Source: Piscinibacter sp047600445 (lineage in GTDB: Bacteria; Pseudomonadota; Gammaproteobacteria; Burkholderiales; Burkholderiaceae_C). From it: a stretch of 64,000 nucleotides of DNA. Below, one piece after another: positions 42,845-52,222 of the stretch. The translations under genes were made by a program, and so were the position numbers. The DNA is taken from NCBI RefSeq assembly GCF_047600445.1, contig NZ_JASGKT010000002.1:2790001-2854000 (forward strand), in the 5' to 3' direction. The first letter of the stretch is position 1, and each line of letters begins with the position of its first letter. The notes beneath the pieces were generated by a model. It saw nothing but the letters and a program-made list of their open reading frames with translations. It was not told the origin of the DNA and searched no databases.

Positions 42845-43996
42845 TCAGGGTGGCGGCAACGCGCGCTGCCGCGACGCCAGCAGCGCCGCCAGCAGCAGCG
42901 CGCCGGCCGACAGCGCCAGGCCGCGCGCCAGCCCGCCGGCGCCGTCGGCCACCCGGCCCACCAGCACCGGCCCGACGATCTGCCCGGCCGCGAAGATGCT
43001 GGTGAAGGCGGTGATGCCGGCCGGCCACGCCGCCGGCGGCAGGTTGTGGCGCACCAGCGCGGTGGTGGAAGCCACCACCGACAGGAACACCGCGCCGAAC
43101 AGCGCGCCCGACGCGAACACCGCCAGCGGATGCGCGCTCAGCACCGGCAGCAGCGTGGCCGCCGCCAGCAGGGCGTTGAGCAGCGCCAGCGGCTGGCCGC
43201 CGCGCCAGCGCTGCAGCAGCGGCGCCCACAGCCACGACGACACCACCACGCCGATGCCCAGCAGCACGTAGAAGGCCACCACCGTGCCGGTGGCCGCGCC
43301 CTGCTCGCGCAGCAGCGTGACGATGAAGGTCATGTAGCCGATGTAGCCCAGGCCGAACATCAGGTAGCCGGCCAGCCCGAAGCCGAAGTCGCGCGCGCGA
43401 AAGCCCGCGCCGCGCGCCGCGGCCGCGCCGGCGGCGGCGGCCAGCGGGCGTGTGCCGGCGGTCATCAGCAGCGCCGCCAGCAGCCCGGCCAGCGCGAGCG
43501 CCTGCCACGCCAGCGGCCAGTCCAGCGGCGGCACGATCAGCGCGGAGGCGACGATGCCCAGCCCGGTGCCGCCGTAGTAGAGCCCCAGCACCAGCGAGGG
43601 CCGGGCGCCTTCGCGCTGGCCGAGCCGCGCGGCGAGCAGGCCGCCGCTGGCGAAGGTGGCGGCGCTGGCGACGCCGGTCAGGCCGCGCAGCGCGTACAGC
43701 GCCGCGTCGCCGCGCACCAGGCCGTGCAGCGCCAGCAGCAGCGCCGCGCCCCAGGCCCCGGCGAGGAACACCGTGCGCGCGTCGAACCGCGCCAGCGCGC
43801 GCGGCAGCAGCAGCGCGCCGGCCAGGTAGCCGGCCGCGTTGACGGTGTTCATCGCGCCGGCGGTGAAGTAGCTCCAGCCCAGGTCGGCGCGCATCGGCGG
43901 CAGCAGCAGCGCATAGGAAAAGCGCGCCAGCCCGAGCGAGATGGCCGCGCCGAGCGCGAGCGCCAGCGCGGTGGCGAAGAGCCGGCGCTCGGTCAT
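42845..43996 (-). CDS. MFS transporter of the YbfB/YjiJ family
   Basis: 383 residues, about 12 membrane helices. Opening SLGLARFSYALLLPPMRADLGW with TAGAMNTVNAAGYLAGAL is characteristic of YbfB/YjiJ-type carriers; FGLGYIGYMTFIVTLLREQG is also conserved. Substrate unknown. Its ATG overlaps the stop of the HAD gene upstream (ATGA). Converges with the YcaQ-like gene, with 11 bp between the stops. Confidence 0.88.
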   Translation of the reverse strand: MTERRLFATALALALGAAISLGLARFSYALLLPPMRADLGWSYFTAGAMNTVNAAGYLAGALLLPRALARFDARTVFLAGAWGAALLLALHGLVRGDAALYALRGLTGVASAATFASGGLLAARLGQREGARPSLVLGLYYGGTGLGIVASALIVPPLDWPLAWQALALAGLLAALLMTAGTRPLAAAAGAAAARGAGFRARDFGFGLAGYLMFGLGYIGYMTFIVTLLREQGAATGTVVAFYVLLGIGVVVSSWLWAPLLQRWRGGQPLALLNALLAAATLLPVLSAHPLAVFASGALFGAVFLSVVASTTALVRHNLPPAAWPAGITAFTSIFAAGQIVGPVLVGRVADGAGGLARGLALSAGALLLAALLASRQRALPPP

Positions 43997-44799
43997 GCCG
44001 CGCGCCGCGCCGCGAGCAGCCGCCGCGCCACCTCGGCGAAGCCGGCGCCGCGCTCGCCGGCGGTGATCCACGCCGGCCAGGTGTGGAGCTGCGCGGCGAA
44101 GCGCATCAGGTTGGCCACGCCGACGCCGAGCGCGAAGTGCCCGAACATGCGCTGGTCGTTGGTCGAGTCGCCGACGTAGAGCCAGTGCGCGCGCTCGGCC
44201 TCCAGCTCGCGGTCGAGCAGGCGTCGCACCATCCAGCGCGCGCCGCTGGCCTTGTCGTGCTCGCCGAACCAGCCGTTGACGTGGATCGAGCTGACGGTGG
44301 CGTGCATGCCCTCGGCCTGCATCAGCGCGACGACGCGCGCGACCGCCGCGTCGTCGAGGTGCGCGAACTCGCTGTGGTCGATGGCGATGTCGGTCACGCG
44401 CCCGGCGCTGTCGCGCGCCGGCAGCGCGCCCGGCACCTCGCGCTGCACGCGCCGCGACACCTCGGCCAGGCGCCGCGCGTTGCGCCGCCGCGCGGCCTCG
44501 TCCTGCGCGTACTCGATGCGCAGCGCGCCGTCTTGCACGAACAGCGCCACGGCGCCGTTCTCGGCGACGATCGCATCGACCGGCCAGGCGCGCGCGAAGG
44601 GTTCGCTCCAGCCCATAGGGCGGCCGGTGATGGCGATCACCGGCAGGCCGGCGCCGCGCAGCGCGGCCAGCGCATCCAGCGCCTCGGGCTCGATCGCGCC
44701 GTCGCGCGTCAGCGTGTCGTCGATGTCGGTGAGCACGCCGCGCACGCCGGCGAGCAGCTCGGCGGGGCAGTCGGCGAAGGGCCGTGGCAAGGCGGGCAT
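43993..44799 (-). CDS. HAD-superfamily (subclass IIB) hydrolase
   Basis: 268 residues. Motif I LTDIDDTLT, motif II ITGRP, the cap with AVALFVQDGALRIEYAQD, Lys in HDKASGARWM, and motif IV YVGDSTNDQRMF are those of Cof/sucrose-phosphate-phosphatase-like phosphatases. Substrate probably a sugar phosphate. It overlaps the MFS gene by 4 bp and is divergent from a second HAD gene 42 bp away. The shared transcript suggests transport and dephosphorylation of one compound, but this is only positional. Confidence 0.87.
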   Translation of the reverse strand: MPALPRPFADCPAELLAGVRGVLTDIDDTLTRDGAIEPEALDALAALRGAGLPVIAITGRPMGWSEPFARAWPVDAIVAENGAVALFVQDGALRIEYAQDEAARRRNARRLAEVSRRVQREVPGALPARDSAGRVTDIAIDHSEFAHLDDAAVARVVALMQAEGMHATVSSIHVNGWFGEHDKASGARWMVRRLLDRELEAERAHWLYVGDSTNDQRMFGHFALGVGVANLMRFAAQLHTWPAWITAGERGAGFAEVARRLLAARRAA

Positions 44800-44841
44800 G
44801 GCGCCGAGTCTCGCACGGCGGCGGCGCGCTATGCTGCGGCC

Positions 44842-45549
44842 ATGCCCGAAGTGAAGCTGCTGCTGTTCGACGTGTTCGGCACGCTGGTCGACTGGCACGG
44901 CTCGATCGCCCGCGAGGCGGCGGCGCTGCTCGGCGCGCGCGGCATCGCGCTCGACGGCGCCGCCTTCGCCACCGCCTGGAGAGACCAGTACCAGCCGGCG
45001 ATGGAAGAAGTGCGCAGCGGCCGCCTGCCCTTTTGCAAGCTCGACGCGCTGCACCGGCGCAACCTCGACATCGTGCTGCGCGACTTCGGACTCGATTACG
45101 TCGACGAGGCGACGCGGCGGGAACTGAACCTCGCCTGGCACCGCCTCGACGCCTGGCCCGACGTGACACCCGGCCTGGCGCGGCTGCGCACGAAATTCCC
45201 GCTGGCGCCCTGCTCGAACGGCAACATCTCGCTGATGGCCGACCTGGCGCGGCGCAACGGCTGGCACTGGGACGCCATCGCCGGCGCCGAACTGGCGCGC
45301 GACTACAAGCCCAAGCCGATCGTCTACCTCAGCGCCGCGGCGGCCTTCGACTGCGCGCCGCACGAAGCGATGATGGTGGCGGCGCACTCGTCGGACCTCG
45401 CCGCCGCCGCGGCCGCCGGGCTGCGCACCGCCTTCATCGCGCGCCCCGACGAACACGGCCCCGGCATCGGCGAGACGGCGGCGAGCGTGCCGGTGGACCT
45501 CTCGGCCGATGCGTTGACGGAGCTGGCCGGCCGGCTCGGCTGCCGCTGA
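44842..45549 (+). CDS. haloacid dehalogenase type II-like hydrolase
   Basis: 235 residues. It starts KLLLFDVFGTLVDWHGSI (nucleophile Asp in FDVFGT), then CSNGNISLM, DYKPKPIVYLSAA with catalytic Lys, and VAAHSSDLAAAAAAGLRTAFI. The DVFGTLVDW and HSSDL blocks place it in the (S)-2-haloacid dehalogenase branch rather than among phosphatases. It could remove halide from 2-haloacids; many members have unproven substrates. The adjacent divergent gene is a different HAD class, so they are not a recent duplication. Confidence 0.88.
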   Translation: MPEVKLLLFDVFGTLVDWHGSIAREAAALLGARGIALDGAAFATAWRDQYQPAMEEVRSGRLPFCKLDALHRRNLDIVLRDFGLDYVDEATRRELNLAWHRLDAWPDVTPGLARLRTKFPLAPCSNGNISLMADLARRNGWHWDAIAGAELARDYKPKPIVYLSAAAAFDCAPHEAMMVAAHSSDLAAAAAAGLRTAFIARPDEHGPGIGETAASVPVDLSADALTELAGRLGCR

Positions 45550-45569
45550 GCGAGCGCTATGCTTCAGCC

Positions 45570-46208
45570 ATGAACTCACGTTATGCAGGCTGGTGGCTGA
45601 TGCTCGCCGGCACACTCTTCGCGCTGGCCAACGTGGCGGTCTATCCTCCGCAGAAGGTGATGGAGTTGATGAGCGAGACCGGCTGGGTCGAACAATCGAC
45701 CGCGGCCGGCTGGTTCCTGCTCGCTGGGCTGGTGTGGCTGCTGCGCCGGCGCGACGACCCGCCCGCCAGCTCGGCGGCGCTGTCGGCGATGTTCCTCGCC
45801 TTCGGCGCGCGCGAGCTGGACTGGCACCGCGCCTTCACCGGCACCACGGTGCTGCGTGTCAGCTACTACTTCGGCCCGGCACCGCTGCAGCACAAGCTGG
45901 CCGCACTGGGGGTGCTGACGGTGGTCTCGCTGGCGATGCTGCGGCTGCTGCTTACCCACGCGCGGCAATGGTGGCGCGCATTTCGCGGCGGCGACGCGGT
46001 GGCGATCTCGATCGCCGCCTTCATCGTCACGCTGGTGGCCTCCAAGCTGCTCGACCGCAGCTACAACGTGCTCAACGAAGACTTCCACATGGCCTTGTCG
46101 ATGTCGACCAAGGTGGTGGTCTCCGCACTCGAAGAGACGCTGGAGCTGACGCTGACGCTGATCGCGCTGCTGGCGCTGTGGCAGCACCGGAGTCGGCGGG
46201 CGCGATAG
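45570..46208 (+). CDS. integral membrane protein of unknown function
   Basis: 212 residues with five to six hydrophobic segments (WWLMLAGTLFALANVAV, AAGWFLLAGLVWLL, HKLAALGVLTVVSLAMLRLL, AISIAAFIVTLVASKLL, LELTLTLIALLALWQ). Conserved-looking polar pieces are FGARELDWHRAFT, LDRSYNVLNEDF and VSALEETLELT. I do not recognise the family. It follows the dehalogenase-like gene by 20 bp and may be cotranscribed. It is the last ordinary gene before the CRISPR island. Confidence 0.75.
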   Translation: MNSRYAGWWLMLAGTLFALANVAVYPPQKVMELMSETGWVEQSTAAGWFLLAGLVWLLRRRDDPPASSAALSAMFLAFGARELDWHRAFTGTTVLRVSYYFGPAPLQHKLAALGVLTVVSLAMLRLLLTHARQWWRAFRGGDAVAISIAAFIVTLVASKLLDRSYNVLNEDFHMALSMSTKVVVSALEETLELTLTLIALLALWQHRSRRAR

Positions 46209-46678
46209 AGGCGGCGCGCGGGTACGCCGCCGGCGCATTGCCTGCGTCTGCGCGGGTTTAGACAATCTCATCCGCAACGAGCGCGGGTTCGACCTCCCAC
46301 CTATCGCGCCATGGACGTTAGTCGGCTGATCGCGTCTCAAGACGACGCGCTGCGCGTCGATCCAGCCGCCCGGCCGAGGGCAACCTCGTGACCGAGCTCG
46401 CCAAACCGGCGAGCTGCAGGTCGGCGACGGCGTGGTGGAGTCGGGTAACGCCCGCACGCTCGCGCTATGCATCGGTTCATCCCCGCTCGGGCGGGGAACA
46501 CCAAGGACCAGGGCGAGAACAACAAGCCGAATGCCATCGGTCCAAAGCTCGACCGCGGCGACATACTGCTGATTGCACGGCGCTCGAAAGCGCCCATGTG
46601 TCGAACCACATGCTGACCCGCTGCGATGCCCTCACTACGGTGTTCCGCAAGCTGCGGGCCTGAACTACACTGCGCGCC
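46209..46678. other. gene-poor junction of the CRISPR island
   Basis: 470 bp with no credible gene. Short open pieces (for example around GPKLDRGDILLIARRSKAP near 46540, read on the plus strand) look like leftovers of broken genes, but I cannot assign them. It contains the orphan CRISPR repeat at 46473-46501. The base composition is less extreme than in flanking genes, consistent with transferred or decayed DNA. Confidence 0.5.
46473..46501 (-). repeat. orphan type I-E CRISPR repeat
   Basis: A 29-bp copy of the array repeat with a single change (C to G at position 18, giving CTCGGGCGGGG), in the same orientation as the array, 927 bp before its first repeat. There is no second repeat beside it, so it is probably a relic of the oldest end of a longer array. 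Confidence 0.85.
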
Positions 46679-46897
46679 ATGACTGAGAACGTCGAAAATC
46701 TCATCATCGAGCATCTGCGCCAGATACGGGCCTCGGTCGACCGACTGGCCGAGCGCACGGAAATGCTGACCATGCGCATCGGCTCACTCGAAAAGCAGGT
46801 GGCCGCTGTGCACGAGGACATGGCCACGCTGTCAGTTCGGCTCGACCGCATGGAGCAACGGCTCGACCGCGTGGAACGGCGGCTCGAAATCGCCTGA
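46679..46897 (+). CDS. small coiled-coil protein
   Basis: 72 residues, function unknown. From residue 8 it is one continuous heptad-patterned helix (IIEHLRQIRASVDRLAERTEML to LDRMEQRLDRVERRLEIA). There is no signal or membrane segment. No clear ribosome site is seen, but a good hairpin terminator follows 20 bp after its stop, which supports its being expressed. Similar short coiled-coil proteins are common near mobile DNA. Confidence 0.6.
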   Translation: MTENVENLIIEHLRQIRASVDRLAERTEMLTMRIGSLEKQVAAVHEDMATLSVRLDRMEQRLDRVERRLEIA

Positions 46898-46916
46898 GGA
46901 CATCCACCATAAAACG

Positions 46917-46936
46917 ACGGGCCCCTGTGGGCCCGT
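46917..46936 (+). terminator. hairpin terminator after the coiled-coil gene
   Basis: ACGGGCCC-CTGT-GGGCCCGT: an 8-bp perfect stem with a 4-nt loop, followed by TCCGTTTCGG. The T-run is short, so termination may be partial. An AAAA tract just before (46911-46914) could make it work on the opposite strand too. Confidence 0.75.
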
Positions 46937-47043
46937 TCCGTTTCGGCTTCGCCAACCAGCGCCCAGGGCGCACTGGATCGCCCAACTCGAAGAGCCTGTC
47001 TAGCTGTGATGTCCCAATAGGTTGTTCACCCAGCCGGGTCTGG

Positions 47044-47428
47044 GTGAATCGCCCCGGGTTCCGTGGAGGCCAGTTGGTTTAAGTCAGGCTGGGATGGCGG
47101 CCTGCTCGGCGAGATGCCGGTAGTAGTTTGCCTCAGCCTCCGCAGGCGGGATGTAGCCGATGGGCTCCAGCAGTCGGTGGTGATTGAACCAGGATACCCA
47201 TTCGAGCGTCGCGAGTTCCAGGGACTCTTTGGTCTTCCAGGGCGCTCGGCGATGGATCAATTCGGCCTTGTAGAGCCCGTTGATCGTCTCGGCCAGAGCG
47301 TTGTCGTAGCTGTCGCCCTTGCTGCCAACCGACGGCTCGACGCCGGCCTCGGCTAGCCGCTCGCTGTAGCGAACGGAGACGTATTGCGAACCCCTGTCGG
47401 AGTGCGCCACAAGACTACGATCGCGCTC
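47044..47428 (-). mobile_element. truncated IS3-family element, transposase 3' end
   Basis: 385 bp remain. The right end is intact, opening TGAATCGCCCCGGGTTCCGT, a common IS3-family terminal inverted repeat. The other end stops exactly at the first CRISPR repeat, with no matching inverted repeat, so the 5' two thirds are lost, most likely by recombination or deletion against the array. Confidence 0.85.
47084..47428 (-). pseudogene. IS3-family transposase (OrfB) C-terminal fragment
   Basis: About 114 codons survive, ending in AEANYYRHLAEQAAIPA. HSDRGSQYVS contains the second catalytic Asp and DNALAETINGLYKAEL the catalytic Glu of the rve DDE domain; WFNHHRLLEPIGYIPPAE is the typical end of IS3-family OrfB. 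The first catalytic Asp and OrfA are gone. The open frame runs on into the CRISPR array, but that part is only repeat translation. Confidence 0.9.
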
Positions 47429-50400
47429 CGGTTCATCCCCGCTCGCGCGGGGAACACGGCGCGCTGATGGAGCGCAACGTGCAGTTCCGCGGTTCATCCC
47501 CGCTCGCGCGGGGAACACGCGCTGATCGTGACGGCATCGCCGCTGACGGTCGGTTCATCCCCGCTCGCGCGGGGAACACACCTCTGCCGCCCGCCGCCTT
47601 CGCTCTTCCCGACGGTTCATCCCCGCTCGCGCGGGGAACACTACGACTTGGCGCGGCGCGGCGCAATCCCGAGCGGTTCATCCCCGCTCGCGCGGGGAAC
47701 ACTCGTCGCGCTTCGCCATGAACACGGCGTCGGCCGGCTCATCCCCGCTCGCGCGGGGAACACGCCTTGATCTCCCGAGCGCGGGCGATGGTGGCCGGTT
47801 CATCCCCGCTCGCGCGGGGAACACACCCTGCTGGAACAGGAGCGCACGGCATTGCACGGTTCATCCCCGCTCGCGCGGGGAACACGCAGCCGCCGTCACG
47901 CGCAGTTGCTGCAGGCGCGGTTCATCCCCGCTCGCGCGGGGAACACGAGGCTCTGCGCACGCTGGATCCGGGTGAGTTCGGTTCATCCCCGCTCGCGCGG
48001 GGAACACAAGTTTCCTGCCGACGCATTCTGCTCCTCAACCGGTTCATCCCCGCTCGCGCGGGGAACACTTATTGCGATGAGAGATAGACATTTAGGCCTC
48101 CGGTTCATCCCCGCTCGCGCGGGGAACACTCGATCGCGGTCACAGCGGGCGTGCGCTCGGCCGGTTCATCCCCGCTCGCGCGGGGAACACTGCAGTAAGC
48201 GTCACGAGGGCCCTGCGGGGCCCGGTTCATCCCCGCTCGCGCGGGGAACACATGGTGCGGTACATCACGTAGGGAAACCGGTCCGGTTCATCCCCGCTCG
48301 CGCGGGGAACACATCACGTCGCCGCCCGGCGAGTTGATGTAGACCGGTTCATCCCCGCTCGCGCGGGGAACACTGATTTATCAGGAATGGTTCCGTGATG
48401 AGAATCGGTTCATCCCCGCTCGCGCGGGGAACACCGCTCACGACGCACCGCAGCCGCACGCCTGCACGGTTCATCCCCGCTCGCGCGGGGAACACTACCT
48501 GAGCGAACTGGAGGATGTCATCCTTCGCGGTTCATCCCCGCTCGCGCGGGGAACACCGCGACTCGATCGCGCTGGCGCTCACCGCCGACGGTTCATCCCC
48601 GCTCGCGCGGGGAACACGCATTCGCCGCTCTCCTGTCCGACGTGCTCGGCGGTTCATCCCCGCTCGCGCGGGGAACACCTGGGCGTCGAGCACGTATGGA
48701 AGCGTCTGATCGGTTCATCCCCGCTCGCGCGGGGAACACACGAGGGACTCGTCGAGCGCTGGGAAGAGCGGCGGTTCATCCCCGCTCGCGCGGGGAACAC
48801 CGATTCGGACCGGTGCTGGCCGGATTCCACGACGGTTCATCCCCGCTCGCGCGGGGAACACTTACTGGCCGGGCACTGCGCGCGCAGGCCGATCGGTTCA
48901 TCCCCGCTCGCGCGGGGAACACTCGCCGAAGCGAGCCGGGTCGATCGCCAGCACCGGTTCATCCCCGCTCGCGCGGGGAACACTTCAGCAGCGCGGTGAG
49001 GCCGTCCAGCGCGGCCGGTTCATCCCCGCTCGCGCGGGGAACACTCGGCGTTGGCCGAGGCCCCCCCGCGGCGCGGCGGTTCATCCCCGCTCGCGCGGGG
49101 AACACTCGACATCGAGATCAACATTTGGGACGACGTGCGGTTCATCCCCGCTCGCGCGGGGAACACACGCCCAGCGGCGCGGCGGCCTCGCACGCGGCCG
49201 GTTCATCCCCGCTCGCGCGGGGAACACACCTGCACGCGATTAAACGACTGCGTGACGGCCGGTTCATCCCCGCTCGCGCGGGGAACACGTGAAAACACCG
49301 TTCGTTTTGGAAACTGCTGACGGTTCATCCCCGCTCGCGCGGGGAACACAACTGGGACAAGCCATCCAGCATCAAATGTGGCGGTTCATCCCCGCTCGCG
49401 CGGGGAACACCACATATAAAAGCGAACGCCGCCCGGAAATTTCGGTTCATCCCCGCTCGCGCGGGGAACACCTCAGGCCCAGTTCGGCGGCCACCGCTGC
49501 GGGCGGTTCATCCCCGCTCGCGCGGGGAACACTCGTGGAGGTTGTCGTCGCGCGACGCAACGCTCGGTTCATCCCCGCTCGCGCGGGGAACACCCCTCGC
49601 CGCCGCAGGTTCCGGCCGCTAACCCCGGTTCATCCCCGCTCGCGCGGGGAACACGCGCCCCCGCATCGCATTAAGCAAATCGAAGGCGGTTCATCCCCGC
49701 TCGCGCGGGGAACACGTGTTGAATGTCGGATCGAACTGGAAATATTTCGGTTCATCCCCGCTCGCGCGGGGAACACTCCTTCGCAAAAATTGGTTGACGG
49801 TGACACTACGGTTCATCCCCGCTCGCGCGGGGAACACCGGTGGTTCACGGTCAGCGGCGATCGCCGGCGCGGTTCATCCCCGCTCGCGCGGGGAACACGT
49901 CAGCACCGACATCGACAACCTGCTGTCGATCGGTTCATCCCCGCTCGCGCGGGGAACACTTCTCGAATGCCGCGATCGGCATCGGTCAGGACGGTTCATC
50001 CCCGCTCGCGCGGGGAACACTCCTGGATCTGGCGCAACGTGTCGAGGATCGCCGGTTCATCCCCGCTCGCGCGGGGAACACGCCGACCAGATGTTCGTGT
50101 ACCGCGCCGCGGCCGGTTCATCCCCGCTCGCGCGGGGAACACCCAGCAGCGCGTTGCAGCAGAACCGCCTCCGACGGTTCATCCCCGCTCGCGCGGGGAA
50201 CACGCCTGATCCTCGCCCATGCCAGCCACCCCGAGCGGTTCATCCCCGCTCGCGCGGGGAACACTCCGGCGCCGTCTTCAGCAAGCACGCAACCGGCGGT
50301 TCATCCCCGCTCGCGCGGGGAACACGGCGACTTGCCGCCGTTCTTCTTGATGTCGGACGGTTCATCCCCGCTCGCGCGGGGAACACGTGAGGGAGGCACC

Positions 50401-51852
50401 AATGCGCAAGCTCATCACCGGTTCATCCCCGCTCGCGCGGGGAACACCCCAAGGTCATCGGCGGCAACAAGAACATCCACGGTTCATCCCCGCTCGCGCG
50501 GGGAACACGCCAACCGCTGCCACTGCGGCTGTTCGTGGATCGGTTCATCCCCGCTCGCGCGGGGAACACCAGGTACGGGGTTCTGCTGGTTCTCCAGCGC
50601 CCGGTTCATCCCCGCTCGCGCGGGGAACACCGGAGCTCGAAACAAACCTCGGGTGGCGCGATCGGTTCATCCCCGCTCGCGCGGGGAACACGCATGCCAG
50701 TAGCGAGTCAGAGTCAAGTCGCCCGGTTCATCCCCGCTCGCGCGGGGAACACCCGACGGAGCGTGCCGACAGCGTGATGTTCACCGGTTCATCCCCGCTC
50801 GCGCGGGGAACACATCCAGTCGGCCGGCGACTCGCGATCGGTGGTCGGTTCATCCCCGCTCGCGCGGGGAACACGGATCTGCCGGCAGGTCCGGCAGTGG
50901 CACCGTCGGTTCATCCCCGCTCGCGCGGGGAACACTCGCGCGCCGTGTCGACGCTGCCCAGCAGGTACGGTTCATCCCCGCTCGCGCGGGGAACACAGCG
51001 CTGTATTCACCTGATTGGATAGCGTTCTACGGTTCATCCCCGCTCGCGCGGGGAACACACTGGGACAAGCCATCCGGCATCGAATGTTGCCGGTTCATCC
51101 CCGCTCGCGCGGGGAACACTTTGTACGAGCCGCAGATCGCTCTTGATGGTTCGGTTCATCCCCGCTCGCGCGGGGAACACCATGACGCGCGCCGTGATCT
51201 GCAGGCGCTCATCGGTTCATCCCCGCTCGCGCGGGGAACACGCCAACTGCTGGGACGTTTCGGTCAGCGCGTTCGGTTCATCCCCGCTCGCGCGGGGAAC
51301 ACGTGTCCAGGTCACGGCGCGCAACGGTCATCTTCGGTTCATCCCCGCTCGCGCGGGGAACACCGCAGCAGCGCGCGGCCGGACACCTGCTCGATCGGTT
51401 CATCCCCGCTCGCGCGGGGAACACTGGCGCTTGAAGCCGACGATCTCCTGCAGCGTCTGGTTCATCCCCGCTCGCGCGGGGAACACGCGACTCCGTGAAT
51501 GCCTCCCATGCGTTGCGACGGTTCATCCCCGCTCGCGCGGGGAACACAACAACCTCACGGTGGAATTCCGGGGCCTGGACGGTTCATCCCCGCTCGCGCG
51601 GGGAACACCAGGACACCGACGAACTCGGCAGGGCGATCGGCGGTTCATCCCCGCTCGCGCGGGGAACACTTGAGCCAGTCCTCGACGAGCATCGCCCAGG
51701 ACGGTTCATCCCCGCTCGCGCGGGGAACACGAGCGCCAGGTGCCCGAGCTGCAGCGCAGCGTCGGTTCATCCCCGCTCGCGCGGGGAACACCGAGCATCG
51801 GCCTCGGTCATGCGGTGCCGGGTCGGTTCATCCCCGCTCGCGCGGGGAACAC
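47429..51852 (-). CRISPR. type I-E CRISPR array, 73 repeats and 72 spacers
   Basis: 29-bp repeats starting CGGTTCATCCCCGCTCGCGC and ending GGGGAACAC on the plus strand recur every 61 bp. Position arithmetic (first 47429, last 51824, three 62-bp steps) gives 73 repeats and 72 spacers: 69 of 32 nt and three of 33 nt. The repeat closely resembles the E. coli type I-E repeat. Read on the minus strand the crRNA 5' handle would be AUGAACCG, so transcription runs leftward from the cas2 side and the newest spacers are at high coordinates. Only two repeats deviate: repeat 6 (47735, T5 to C) and repeat 67 (51458, C1 to T). Confidence 0.98.
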
Positions 51853-51922
51853 ACCAAAGGTATCCCATTGTCCCAGAAGGAAAAAAGTACCCTCCCTATT
51901 TCTACCGGGAAAATTCGTGTTG
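51853..51922 (-). promoter_or_regulatory. CRISPR leader
   Basis: 70 bp between the last repeat and the cas2 stop, far richer in A/T than its surroundings (for example AAGGAAAAAAGTACC and GGAAAATTCGTGTTGTTAAAG on the plus strand). Its position next to cas2 and the repeat orientation make it the leader where new spacers enter. I found no convincing IHF site or promoter boxes by eye. Confidence 0.75.
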
Positions 51923-52222
51923 TTAAAGACCAGTCGGCTCAACAGGCCGGAAGCTCACCAACCGCAACCCGTCGTAGTCGACGGGCTCCCGTCGATTCAC
52001 CCCCAAAGTCTGGAAGTCATAGCCAGATTCACTGCGGCTAGCCCAGGCCATGACCACGTTGCCTTCTTCATGGCCTTCGACCAACTGCTCCCAGATCATT
52101 TCCCGAGTGCGACGGCTCACGTCGCCAACGTAGACGCCGGCGCGCATCTCCAGGAGCCAGATGGCCAATCGGCCGCGCATGCGTGGCGGCACGTTCTCGG
52201 TGATCACGACCAACAGTGACAT
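51923..52222 (-). CDS. cas2: CRISPR-associated Cas2 (type I-E)
   Basis: 99 residues. MSLLVVITENVPPRMRGRLAIWLLEMRAGVYVG is the I-E type Cas2 opening, and GYDFQTLG and RREPVDYDGLRLVSFRP follow. It forms the central dimer of the Cas1-Cas2 integrase. The ATG overlaps the cas1 stop (ATGA), so the frame's longer upstream extension is not coding. It is the last cas gene before the leader. Confidence 0.96.
   Translation of the reverse strand: MSLLVVITENVPPRMRGRLAIWLLEMRAGVYVGDVSRRTREMIWEQLVEGHEEGNVVMAWASRSESGYDFQTLGVNRREPVDYDGLRLVSFRPVEPTGL

Noticed and set aside
51853..51922. IHF site in the CRISPR leader
   Set aside because: Expected for type I-E, but no convincing WATCAA-N4-TTR match was found by eye.
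47467..51926. Many overlapping open frames with repeating GSSPLARGT, RFIPARAGNT and VHPRSRGEH
   Set aside because: These are three-frame translations of the 29-bp CRISPR repeat; period and content are fully explained by the array.
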